DNA from: Candidatus Sulfotelmatobacter sp.
GTDB taxonomy: Bacteria; Acidobacteriota; Terriglobia; Terriglobales; Acidobacteriaceae
Direction of reading: 5' to 3'
Assembly: GCA_017883425.1 (NCBI GenBank)
Contig: JADGNP010000003.1
Coordinates: 1-42,940, forward strand
Length of the DNA: 42,940 nt
A program made the translations under genes and the position numbers. Positions within the stretch are counted from its first letter, which is position 1; every line of letters begins with the position of its first letter. Below, piece after piece: positions 26,092 through 35,484 of the stretch. The notes beneath the pieces were generated by a model. The model was not told the DNA's origin and did no database searches. It was given only the letters and a program-made list of their open reading frames with translations.

Positions 26092-29000
26092 ATGACGACG
26101 CGTCTAAACCCGAGAAATGGCTTGCCACCCGCCCAGGGTCTCTACGACCCCGCGCACGAGCACGACGCCTGCGGCATCGGCTTCGTCGCCAGCATCGGGG
26201 GCCATAAGAGCCACGATATCATCCGCAAGGGCATCCAGGTGTTGCTCAACCTGGCGCACCGTGGTGCCTGCGGCTGCGATCCTGAAACCGGCGACGGCGC
26301 GGGCGTCCTCATTCAGATTCCACACAAGTTCTTCGCGCGCGAATGTGACACGCTTGGCTTCGCGCTTCCCAAGCCGGGGACGTACGGCGTCGGCATGACG
26401 TTTCTGCCGGTGGAAAAGCACCAGCGGTTGCAGTGCGAAGGCATCCTCGAACGCATCGTCCGCGAAGAAGGCCTGACCTTACTCGGCTGGCGTGACACCC
26501 CAGTTTGTGCCTCCGCCATCGGCCGGGTGGCGCGCGCTTCGCAGCCCTACATCCAGCAGATTTTCGTGGGCTGCGCTCCAGGGATGGAGGAAGACGCGTT
26601 CGAGCGCAAGCTCTACGTCGTCCGCAAACGCGCGGAAAACGAAATTCGCGAGTCCGGCATCGAAGATGCGGGGATGTTCTACATCCCGTCGCTTTCCTGC
26701 CGCACAATCGTCTACAAAGGTTTGTTGCTCGCCTCGCAGATCACCAATTTCTACCGCGAACTCTCCGACCCCGACGCCGTCAGCGCGTTGTGCCTCGTGC
26801 ACCAGCGGTTTTCCACCAACACGTTCCCCAGTTGGCAGCGGGCGCATCCCTACCGCTACGTCGCGCACAACGGTGAGATCAACACGCTCCGTGGCAACGT
26901 CAACTGGATGCAGGCCCGCCAGTCGCTGTTGCAGTCCCCGCTCTTCGGCGAGGATATGAAGAAGCTGCATCCCATCATCGCTCCCGACGGCAGCGACTCG
27001 GCGAACTTCGATAATGCTGTGGAGTTGCTCCTCCAGTCAGGGCGCAGCCTGCCGCACGTCATGGCCATGCTGATTCCCGAAGCCTGGTCGGGTAATCCGC
27101 ACATGAAGCCGGAGAAGCGCGCCTTCTACGAGTACCACGCCTGTCTGATGGAACCTTGGGACGGCCCGGCCGCCATCGCTTTCACCGACGGACGCGTGAT
27201 CGGAGCGACGCTCGACCGCAACGGCCTTCGCCCCGGACGATACGTCGTGACTCACGACGATCTGGTCGTCATGGCCTCGGAAGCGGGAGTGCTCGACATC
27301 GCGCCCGAGCAGGTCAAGAGAAAAGGCCGGTTGCAGCCAGGAAAGATGTTCCTGGTCGATATGATCGAAGGCCGCATCGTCTCCGACAAAGAGATTAAGC
27401 AGAAACTCGCGTCGCGGCAGCCCTACGCACAGTGGTTGAAAGAGAATCAGATCACGATCGATCAGTTACCCGAGCCCTCGCGCATGCACTACCCGGATGC
27501 CGAGACCCTGCTCCGCCGCCAGCGAGCCTTCGGTTACAGCGATGAAGATCTGAGGATGATTCTGGGCCCGATGGCGTCGCGGGGCGAAGAGCCGATTGGT
27601 TCGATGGGCACCGACACGCCGCTGGCCTGTCTCTCCGACAAGCCGCAGTCGTTGTTTAACTACTTCAAGCAACTCTTTGCGCAGGTGACCAATCCTCCTA
27701 TCGATCCCATCCGCGAAGAAATGGTGATGTCGCTCATCAGTTACATCGGAAGTGAGCGCAACATCCTGGAGGAAGCGCCCGAGAACTGTCACATGCTGAA
27801 GCTGGCGCATCCGCTGCTCTCGAATCGCGAACTGGAGAAGCTGCGCCGTGTCTCGAATCGCGACTTGCTGGCAACCACGCTGCCTGCTCTGTTCCGTGCC
27901 AGCGACGGCGAGGCTGGACTCAAGCGGGCACTCGACGAACTGTGCCAGCGAGCCTCACGGGCGGTGAAGGCCGGATACTCTCTGCTCATTCTTTCCGATC
28001 GCGGGGTGGACAAAGACTACGCTCCTATCCCGTGCCTGCTCGCGCTGGCCGCGGTACACAACCTGCTGGTGCGGGAAGAAACGCGAACGCAGGTTGCCCT
28101 GATCACCGAATCCGGCGAGCCCCGCGAAGTAATGCACTTTGCCTTGCTCAGCGGCTACGGGGCCAGCGCAATTAATCCGTACCTGGCGCTCGAGAGCGTT
28201 GAAAACCTGGTCTGGCGCGGCGAGTTGGGAGATGGCATCACGCCGGAACTTGCGGTGAAGCACTTCATGAAGGCGATCAAGAAGGGGCTGCTGAAGACCT
28301 TCTCGAAGATGGGCATCTCCACTCTGCAAAGTTATCAGGGAGCGCAGGTTTTCGAAGCCATCGGATTGAACAAAGAGTTGATCGACGCGTATTTTGCCGG
28401 CACCACCTCGCGCCTTGAGGGAATTGGACTGTCTGTTCTCGCCACCGAGGCCCAACTGAAACACGAATACGCCTTCCGTCCGCTGACCGAGTTCGAAACT
28501 GAGCTAGCCGTCGGCGGCAGTTATCACCAGCGCGTGAACGGCGAATATCACCTGCTCAATCCGCAGACCATCAGCAAGCTGCAACAAGCGGTGCGTCAGG
28601 GCAGTTTCAAAACATTTCAGGAATACACCGACCTTATCGACAACCAGAGCGCCAACCTGTGCACCCTGCGCGGCCTGATGAAGTTGAAGAAGAGCGATAC
28701 GCCGGTTCCGATTGAGGAAGTCGAGCCCGCTAAAGAAATTGTGAAGCGCTTTACCACCGGCGCCATGTCGTTCGGATCCATCAGCAAGGAAGCCCACGAA
28801 ACTCTTGCCATCGCCATGAACCGCATCGGCGGCAAGTCCAACACGGGCGAGGGTGGAGAGGATGAGGAGCGGTTCAAGCCCGACGCCAGCGGCGATTTGC
28901 GGCGAAGTGCGGTCAAGCAAGTGGCCTCGGCGCGGTTCGGCGTGACCGCGAACTATCTGGTGAACGCGGATGAGTTGCAGATCAAGATGGCGCAAGGCGC

Positions 29001-30684
29001 GAAGCCGGGCGAGGGCGGCCAACTCCCCGGCCACAAGGTCGACGACGTGATCGCCCGCTTGCGGCACTCCATCCCCGGTGTCGGGCTGATCTCGCCGCCA
29101 CCGCATCACGACATCTATTCGATCGAAGACCTCGCGCAACTGATTTACGACCTGAAAAACGTGAACCCGCAAGCTCGCATCGCCGTGAAGCTGGTTGCGG
29201 AAGTCGGGGTCGGCACAGTTGCGGCGGGCGTGGCCAAAGCTCACGCCGATGTGGTTCTGATCAGCGGCGACACCGGCGGCACCGGCGCGTCCCCGTTGAG
29301 TTCCATCAAACACGCAGGCGTTCCGTGGGAATTGGGCTTGGCGGAAACGCAGCAGGTCCTGCTGTTGAACGATCTGCGCAGCCGCATCCGGGTGCAAACC
29401 GACGGCAAACTGCAGACCGGCCGCGATGTGGCCATTGCAGCCCTGTTGGGCGCCGAAGAATTTGGTTTCGCCACGACGCCCTTGATCGCGATGGGTTGCA
29501 TTATGATGCGCAAGTGCCATCTCAACACTTGCTCGGTGGGCATCGCCACGCAAGACCCCGTGCTGCGCAAGCAGTTCAAAGGCCAGCCCGAGCACGTGAT
29601 CAATTTCTTTTTCTTCATCGCGGAACAGCTTCGCCAGTACATGGCGGAACTGGGATTCCGCACGGTGGATGAGATGGTCGGGCGCGTCGACATGCTCGAC
29701 GTTGAACCCGCCGTTGATCACTGGAAAGCCCGCGGTTTGGATTTCTCGGCGATCCTCTACAATCCGCCCGTTCCCTCGCGCGTGGCGCGCCGTTGCGTGC
29801 ACAGCCAGGATCACGGCCTGGACCACGCACTTGACCATCAACTAGTCGAGCAATCCCTGGATGCTTTGCTGAGCCTGAGAAATGTTGAAATCAATTTGCC
29901 CGTGCGCAACGTGCATCGCTCGGTCGGCACAATATTGAGTGGAGAAATCGCGCGCCGCTACGGCTCGGCCGGGCTGCCTGACGACACAATTCGCATCCAT
30001 CTCACGGGTTCTGCGGGCCAAAGCCTCGGTGCGTTCCTCGCCAAGGGAGTCACACTCACGCTCGAAGGCGACGCCAACGACTATGTGGGCAAGGGGCTCT
30101 CCGGCGGTCGGCTCATCGTGTATCCGCCGCGCGGTTCCAGCTTCGCTCCCGAAGAAAACATCCTGATTGGGAACGTGGTCCTGTACGGCGCGACCAGCGG
30201 AGAGGTGTTCTTCAACGGAGTCGCGGGCGAGCGCTTTGCCGTGCGCAATTCCGGGGCAACTGCGGTTGTCGAGGGCGTCGGCGATCACGGGTGCGAATAC
30301 ATGACGAACGGGTTGGTGCTGGTGCTCGGCTCCTGCGGCAGGAATTTCGCGGCTGGCATGAGCGGCGGCGTCGCCTACGTTTTTGATGAGCGCATGGATT
30401 TTACGGAGAAACGCTGCAACCTCGACTCCGTCGACCTCGAGCCGTTGCTCGACGGTCAAGATGTGCAGATTGTCCGCGATCTCGTAACGCGCCACCTGGA
30501 TCTGACCGGCAGCCGCCGCGCCAAGTGGATTCTGGACAACTGGCAAGATCTGGTCTCGCGCTTCATCAAAGTCTTCCCGCACGAATTCAAGCGCGTGCTG
30601 GGGGTGGCCCGGAGCGAGCAGGCCTACATCCCAAGCCAGCCCGTCTCTGTTCTGGTGGACGTCGAGCAGGTGCAACATGGGTAA
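26092..30684 (+). CDS. gltB: Glutamate synthase large subunit
   Basis: '[52 protein letters not shown]', '[31 protein letters not shown]', '[32 protein letters not shown]', '[32 protein letters not shown]'. Confidence 0.98.
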   Translation: MTTRLNPRNGLPPAQGLYDPAHEHDACGIGFVASIGGHKSHDIIRKGIQVLLNLAHRGACGCDPETGDGAGVLIQIPHKFFARECDTLGFALPKPGTYGVGMTFLPVEKHQRLQCEGILERIVREEGLTLLGWRDTPVCASAIGRVARASQPYIQQIFVGCAPGMEEDAFERKLYVVRKRAENEIRESGIEDAGMFYIPSLSCRTIVYKGLLLASQITNFYRELSDPDAVSALCLVHQRFSTNTFPSWQRAHPYRYVAHNGEINTLRGNVNWMQARQSLLQSPLFGEDMKKLHPIIAPDGSDSANFDNAVELLLQSGRSLPHVMAMLIPEAWSGNPHMKPEKRAFYEYHACLMEPWDGPAAIAFTDGRVIGATLDRNGLRPGRYVVTHDDLVVMASEAGVLDIAPEQVKRKGRLQPGKMFLVDMIEGRIVSDKEIKQKLASRQPYAQWLKENQITIDQLPEPSRMHYPDAETLLRRQRAFGYSDEDLRMILGPMASRGEEPIGSMGTDTPLACLSDKPQSLFNYFKQLFAQVTNPPIDPIREEMVMSLISYIGSERNILEEAPENCHMLKLAHPLLSNRELEKLRRVSNRDLLATTLPALFRASDGEAGLKRALDELCQRASRAVKAGYSLLILSDRGVDKDYAPIPCLLALAAVHNLLVREETRTQVALITESGEPREVMHFALLSGYGASAINPYLALESVENLVWRGELGDGITPELAVKHFMKAIKKGLLKTFSKMGISTLQSYQGAQVFEAIGLNKELIDAYFAGTTSRLEGIGLSVLATEAQLKHEYAFRPLTEFETELAVGGSYHQRVNGEYHLLNPQTISKLQQAVRQGSFKTFQEYTDLIDNQSANLCTLRGLMKLKKSDTPVPIEEVEPAKEIVKRFTTGAMSFGSISKEAHETLAIAMNRIGGKSNTGEGGEDEERFKPDASGDLRRSAVKQVASARFGVTANYLVNADELQIKMAQGAKPGEGGQLPGHKVDDVIARLRHSIPGVGLISPPPHHDIYSIEDLAQLIYDLKNVNPQARIAVKLVAEVGVGTVAAGVAKAHADVVLISGDTGGTGASPLSSIKHAGVPWELGLAETQQVLLLNDLRSRIRVQTDGKLQTGRDVAIAALLGAEEFGFATTPLIAMGCIMMRKCHLNTCSVGIATQDPVLRKQFKGQPEHVINFFFFIAEQLRQYMAELGFRTVDEMVGRVDMLDVEPAVDHWKARGLDFSAILYNPPVPSRVARRCVHSQDHGLDHALDHQLVEQSLDALLSLRNVEINLPVRNVHRSVGTILSGEIARRYGSAGLPDDTIRIHLTGSAGQSLGAFLAKGVTLTLEGDANDYVGKGLSGGRLIVYPPRGSSFAPEENILIGNVVLYGATSGEVFFNGVAGERFAVRNSGATAVVEGVGDHGCEYMTNGLVLVLGSCGRNFAAGMSGGVAYVFDERMDFTEKRCNLDSVDLEPLLDGQDVQIVRDLVTRHLDLTGSRRAKWILDNWQDLVSRFIKVFPHEFKRVLGVARSEQAYIPSQPVSVLVDVEQVQHG

Positions 30685-32137
30685 GACCACCGGCTTCATG
30701 GATTACTCGCGGGAACTGGCTCCCCGCCGGCCTGTCGCCGAGAGGGTCAACGACTGGTTCGAGATCTACCAGGATTTCCCGGAAGAAAAGCTTCGCAAGC
30801 AGGGTGCACGCTGCATGGATTGCGGCGTGCCCTTCTGCCAAACCGGATGCCCCGTCAACAATCTCATCCCCGACTGGAACGATCTCGTCTATCGCGGGCG
30901 CTGGCAAGACGCAGTGCGCCAGTTGCACGCCACCAACAATTTCCCCGAGTTTACCGGCCGAATCTGTCCCGCTCCGTGCGAAGCCTCGTGCGTTCTGGGC
31001 ATCAACCAGCCTCCGGTCACGATCAAGCAAAATGAAAAGAACATCGTGGAGCGCGGCTTCTTGGAAGGCTGGATCCACCCGGAGCCCGCGAAAGTTCGCA
31101 CTGGAAAGAAAGTGGCCGTCGTCGGTTCGGGTCCGGCGGGACTGGCTTCGGCGCAACAGTTGTGTCGCGCGGGCCATTCGGTCGTCGTCTACGAAAAAGC
31201 AGACCGTATCGGAGGATTGCTCCGCTACGGCATCCCCGAGTTCAAGCTGGAAAAGCATATCATCGATCGCCGCCTCGAGCAGATGTCCGCCGAGGGCGTG
31301 AAGTTCGTTACCAATGCTGAGGTCGGCAAGAACGTACAGGTCGAAGATCTGCGTCGTGACTTCGATGCCATTGTGCTGGCGGGCGGCTCCGAGCATCCGC
31401 GTGACTTGGAAGTCCCCGGACGTGAGCTGAAGGGAATTCACTACGCGATGGAGTTCCTCCCGCAGCAGAACAAGCGTTGCCTGGGCGACACGCTCGATCC
31501 CGCTGCCGAAATTCTGGCGACCGGCAAGCGCGTGGTCATCATCGGAGGCGGCGACACCGGCGCCGACTGCCTGGGCACGTGCCACCGCCAGAAGCCGCTT
31601 TCGGTTCACCAATTTGAAATCATGCCCAAGCCGCCCGACGAGCGTTCGCCGCAGACGCCGTGGCCGCTGTGGCCGATGCAACTGCGTACCGAGGCGGCCC
31701 ACGAAGAAGGCGGCATCCGCGACTGGAGTATTGCTACCGCAAAGTTTACTGGCGACCAGAACGGTAACGTCCAGCAACTTCATGCCGTGCGCGTTGGCCC
31801 TGCTCCCAAGTTCGAGCCCATCGTGGGCACCGAGTTCACCATGGAAGCCGACTTGGTCCTGATTGCCATGGGTTTCCTCGGCCCCGTGCGCACTGGCATG
31901 ATCGAGCAGTTGGGAGTTCAACTCGACAATCGCGGCAACGTGGCGACGGACCCGAGCTACATGTCGTCGGTCCCGGGCGTGTTCGCTGCCGGCGACATGC
32001 GCCGCGGCCAATCGCTCGTGGTATGGGCGATCTCCGAGGGCCGCAAAGCCGCGGCTTGTGTCGACGCCTACCTGAAGGCGCTTGCGCTCCGCCCGGTTGT
32101 TCCTCTGGCTTCCACCGCGCAACAAATCGCCTCGTGA
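30677..32137 (+). CDS. gltD: Glutamate synthase small subunit
   Basis: '[69 protein letters not shown]', '[17 protein letters not shown]'. Overlaps the gltB end by 8 nt. Confidence 0.98.
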   Translation: MGKTTGFMDYSRELAPRRPVAERVNDWFEIYQDFPEEKLRKQGARCMDCGVPFCQTGCPVNNLIPDWNDLVYRGRWQDAVRQLHATNNFPEFTGRICPAPCEASCVLGINQPPVTIKQNEKNIVERGFLEGWIHPEPAKVRTGKKVAVVGSGPAGLASAQQLCRAGHSVVVYEKADRIGGLLRYGIPEFKLEKHIIDRRLEQMSAEGVKFVTNAEVGKNVQVEDLRRDFDAIVLAGGSEHPRDLEVPGRELKGIHYAMEFLPQQNKRCLGDTLDPAAEILATGKRVVIIGGGDTGADCLGTCHRQKPLSVHQFEIMPKPPDERSPQTPWPLWPMQLRTEAAHEEGGIRDWSIATAKFTGDQNGNVQQLHAVRVGPAPKFEPIVGTEFTMEADLVLIAMGFLGPVRTGMIEQLGVQLDNRGNVATDPSYMSSVPGVFAAGDMRRGQSLVVWAISEGRKAAACVDAYLKALALRPVVPLASTAQQIAS

Positions 32138-32169
32138 GCCCGAACCATCGTGGACCGACAGAAATGGGG

Positions 32170-32204
32170 CGCCTTCGTGCACCTTTGTGTCCTTCGTGGT
32201 TTAT
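32170..32204. repeat. Dispersed short repeat remnant ('CCTTCGTGCACCTTTGTGTCCTTCGTGGTT' type)
   Basis: cgccttcgtgcacctttgtgtccttcgtggtttat, internally repetitive; a related inverted version (aaccgcaaaggtcgctgagggggcgcgaagggcgcagagg) lies near 42873. Confidence 0.5.
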
Positions 32205-32278
32205 GAATTTGCAGGACCTCATGCCGACTCCAATCCAAGACGACACGGAAGATGCAGTAAGATGACTGCGCACCCGTC

Positions 32279-33487
32279 ATGATCCAACTTTCCGACATCC
32301 AGGCCGCTCTCGACAGAATTCGTGCGGACATCCGCGTCTCTCCCTGCACTCACTCGGAAACATTTTCCCGCCTGACCAACAATTCCATCTTTCTCAAGCT
32401 CGATAACCAGCAACGCACCGGCGCGTTCAAAGAGCGCGGTGCCCTGAACAAACTGCTCACGCTCAACCAGGACGAACGTGCCCGCGGCGTGATCGCCGCA
32501 TCCGCCGGCAATCATGCGCAAGGCGTCGCCTACCACGCGGGACGCCACCAGATCGAGGCGCGCATCGTCATGCCGCTCCCGACCCCACTCACCAAAGTTT
32601 CGGCGACTCGCGCCTACGGTGCCGAGGTTCTGCTGCACGGCACCAACTATGACGAGGCCTACGAAAAGGCCGTCGAACTCAGCGAGCAAGACCGCCTGAC
32701 TCTCATTCATGCCTTCGACGACGACGCAGTCATCGCAGGGCAGGGAACTCTCGGCCTTGAAATCCTGCAGCAACATCCTGACATCGAGGTTATCGTGGCG
32801 CCCATTGGAGGCGGAGGCCTGATCGGCGGGATCGCTTGCGCCGTCAAAGAAACCAATCCTGCGATACAGATCTTCGGAGTTCAACCCTCGCGGATTCCTT
32901 CCATGAAGGCCGCGGTGGCGGCAGGCAAGCCCGTCACCCTGACGTCCGCCAAGACGATCGCCGACGGAATCGCCGTGCGCCGCGCCGGAGAACGCACCCT
33001 TCCGCTCGTTCAAAAGTACGTAGACGACATTGTTACTGTGGAAGAAGAAGAAATCGCCAACGCGATTCTCTTGCTGCTGGAGCGCGAGAAGACGCTGGCC
33101 GAGGGAGCCGGAGCTGCCGCCATCGCCGCCGTTCTGAACCGCAAACTGCCTCTGCAGGGCAAACGAGTCGCGGTCCTCGTCTGCGGCGGCAATATCGATG
33201 TCACATTACTCTCGCGCATCATCGAGCGCGGTCTCGTGAAAGACGGACGCCTCGTCCGTTTGCGCGTTCACCTGCCCGACTATCCCGGCGCGCTGCACCG
33301 CCTTACCGGAATCCTGGCCGATCATCGCGCCAACATCGTCGAGACCGCCTATGACCGCGCCTACCACGGCGTCAATCTCGGTGATACCGCCATCGACATC
33401 ACCATGGAGACCCGCGGCCCCGATCACATTGCGGAGCTTCTGGCAGCTTTGGTGTCTGCCGGTTATACACACGAAAGAATTCTGTGA
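32279..33487 (+). CDS. ilvA: Threonine ammonia-lyase (PLP-dependent) with C-terminal ACT-like domain
   Basis: 'LKLDNQQRTGAFKERGALNKLL' (PLP Lys), 'ASAGNHAQGVAYHA', 'APIGGGGLIGGIA', C-terminal 'LVRLRVHLPDYPGALHRLTGILADHRANIVETAYDRAYH'. Confidence 0.93.
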   Translation: MIQLSDIQAALDRIRADIRVSPCTHSETFSRLTNNSIFLKLDNQQRTGAFKERGALNKLLTLNQDERARGVIAASAGNHAQGVAYHAGRHQIEARIVMPLPTPLTKVSATRAYGAEVLLHGTNYDEAYEKAVELSEQDRLTLIHAFDDDAVIAGQGTLGLEILQQHPDIEVIVAPIGGGGLIGGIACAVKETNPAIQIFGVQPSRIPSMKAAVAAGKPVTLTSAKTIADGIAVRRAGERTLPLVQKYVDDIVTVEEEEIANAILLLLEREKTLAEGAGAAAIAAVLNRKLPLQGKRVAVLVCGGNIDVTLLSRIIERGLVKDGRLVRLRVHLPDYPGALHRLTGILADHRANIVETAYDRAYHGVNLGDTAIDITMETRGPDHIAELLAALVSAGYTHERIL

Positions 33488-33909
33488 TTAGGATTGGCCG
33501 ACCTGAGCCGATTCTGCAGTTAAGGTGCCGATGAGGTAAGAGTTGGCGTCCCGCCGCTACCGCCGCCACAGAGCAGGATGCAAAGCAAATGGCTTTCGCA
33601 TGAAGAACTGCCGCTCCAGTCTGCCCGGTCTGGCCGAGCAACGACACCGGAACGATCACCAACATCACCCAGCACAGAAAACAACGTAAGATAGAGACGC
33701 GCATCCCGAAGACCGATTTCCACAAACTCCCCAATGAAAGCGTGTCTGGGTGTGCCCATGTCGTCTATTAGCGCTCTGGGTGACCGGCCGATGGTTGGTT
33801 CGCTAGGGATCGCCGTTTCCCATTTTTGTAATACTTGTTGTTGTCTGGGTAAAACTTTGTAAATCATCGAGTTCCACCGCATCCGGCAAGGTAAATTAGA
33901 GTGGGGCGT

Positions 33910-35160
33910 ATGACAGCTAAGAAAGCAGCAATCGCGACGTTTGTCTTGTCGGTCATCAGCGTGTCCGGTACGGAGTTCCTGCCGGCGTGTTTCGCATCTG
34001 CCATGGGCCAGGCCCAGGACGCTGGCCAACCTGCCGTCGCCAGGCGTATCGGCGCCATCAAAGCGATCCATGGGAATGCCATCACACTGGCGCCGGATTC
34101 TGGTCCCGAAGTCGTGGTGACCGTACAGCCAAATGCGCGCCTCTTGCGCATTGCGCCCGGCGAAAAGGATCTCAAGAACGCGACGCCCGTCCAGTTGCAG
34201 GAGCTGCAGGTGGGTGACAGGGTCCGGGTACGCGGCCAGGCATCCGCCGACGGCACCTCGATCGCCGCCTTGGAGATCATCGTCATCGCGCATTCGGACC
34301 TCGAAGCGCGCCACGAGCAGGAGCGCCAGGACTGGCAGAAACGCGGCCTTGGCGGTCTGGTCAGCGCCGTCGACCCCGCCTCCGGCACGGTGACAATCTC
34401 GGTGACGAGTTTGGGAGGGAAGAAAGACATGGCCGTGCACACGGCGAAAAGCACGGTGTTTCGACGCTACGCTCCGGACTCGGTGAAGTTCGATGACGCC
34501 AAGCCCAGCAGTTTGCCGGAAATTCAGCCGGGCGATCAGCTCCGGGCGCGTGGAGACCGCAGCGCCGACGGTTCTGAGTTGACAGCGGAAGAAATCGTCA
34601 CTGGCACCTTCCGCAATGTCGCGGGTTTGATTAATTCCGTGGATGCAAGCGCCGGAACCGTCAGTGTTCAAGATTTGTTGAGCAAGAAAGCGGTGCAGGT
34701 GAAGATCACGCCTGACTCCCAGCTTCATAAACTGCCCCCCGAGATGGCGCAGCGTATCGCCATGCGGTTGAAAGGCGCCATGCCTCCAGGAACGCCGGGG
34801 GCTGCCGACTCTTCGAACTCCGGATCTGCCCCAGTCGCTGGCAATGGCCAGCAATCCGGCGCTCCCGCTGGCGGGATGACTCCGGGTGCCGGCGCCACGG
34901 GCGGAGGTATGCGTCAAGGCGGAGCGCCCGACCTCCAGCAGATGTTAAGCCGCATGCCCGCGGTTGCTCTCGCCGATCTGCAGAAAGGCGATGCCGTGCT
35001 GATTGTCACGACCCAGGGCACGGCAACAGGTGGTGGCACCGCGATCACGCTGCTCACTGGAGTGGAGCCGATTCTTCAGGCCGCTCCCAACGGCAGCCAG
35101 GCCATGATGTTGGCGCCCTGGAGTTTAGAGGGCGCGCCCGGCGGCGACGCAGCTCCATAG
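33910..35160 (+). CDS. Exported DUF5666-like protein
   Basis: Signal-like N-terminus; repeated small beta modules 'RIGAIKAIHGNAITL...VQPNARLLRI...LQELQVGDRVRVRGQASADGTSIAALEIIV' and 'FDDAKPSSLPEIQPGDQLRARGDRSADGSELTAEEIV'; Gly/Pro-rich linker. Confidence 0.7.
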   Translation: MTAKKAAIATFVLSVISVSGTEFLPACFASAMGQAQDAGQPAVARRIGAIKAIHGNAITLAPDSGPEVVVTVQPNARLLRIAPGEKDLKNATPVQLQELQVGDRVRVRGQASADGTSIAALEIIVIAHSDLEARHEQERQDWQKRGLGGLVSAVDPASGTVTISVTSLGGKKDMAVHTAKSTVFRRYAPDSVKFDDAKPSSLPEIQPGDQLRARGDRSADGSELTAEEIVTGTFRNVAGLINSVDASAGTVSVQDLLSKKAVQVKITPDSQLHKLPPEMAQRIAMRLKGAMPPGTPGAADSSNSGSAPVAGNGQQSGAPAGGMTPGAGATGGGMRQGGAPDLQQMLSRMPAVALADLQKGDAVLIVTTQGTATGGGTAITLLTGVEPILQAAPNGSQAMMLAPWSLEGAPGGDAAP

Positions 35161-35292
35161 CTGTGCCTGTCTCGAAAAGAACTGTTCCTGAAGATTCGTG
35201 TCGAGGTTTGCGTCTGAGGACTCGTATCTGAGATTCGTATTAGGCTATGCCTTCAGAGGTTGCGGAAGAAATGTATGCATCACCGTGGAAGA

Positions 35293-35345
35293 GCGGCCCT
35301 TCCAGGGCCGCGTAAGGCGCGTGGAATCAGCGCGGGCTTCAGCCC
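35293..35345. repeat. Hairpin cluster upstream of TonB receptor
   Basis: GCGGCCCT-TCC-AGGGCCGC (35293-35311) and GGGCT-TC-AGCCC (35334-35345). Confidence 0.6.
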
Positions 35346-35484
35346 CTGGGGTCGCTCTTCCTCAGCAGAATGCGTTTCTGCGCAGCCTCTTCAGGCATAC
35401 CGCAAGTGCCGGATTGCCAATCGCGCCTTCAGGCGCTGCGATTCGAGCGCGGAGCTTTTTAAACTCGTGAGAAATGGGAAGAAA

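Noticed and set aside
28504-29841. 445-aa minus-strand ORF inside gltB
   Set aside because: Antisense shadow of a strongly conserved gltB; His/Val/Arg-rich composition typical of complement frames.
30587-32182. 531-aa minus-strand ORF opposite gltD
   Set aside because: Antisense shadow; gltD motifs on plus strand are unambiguous.
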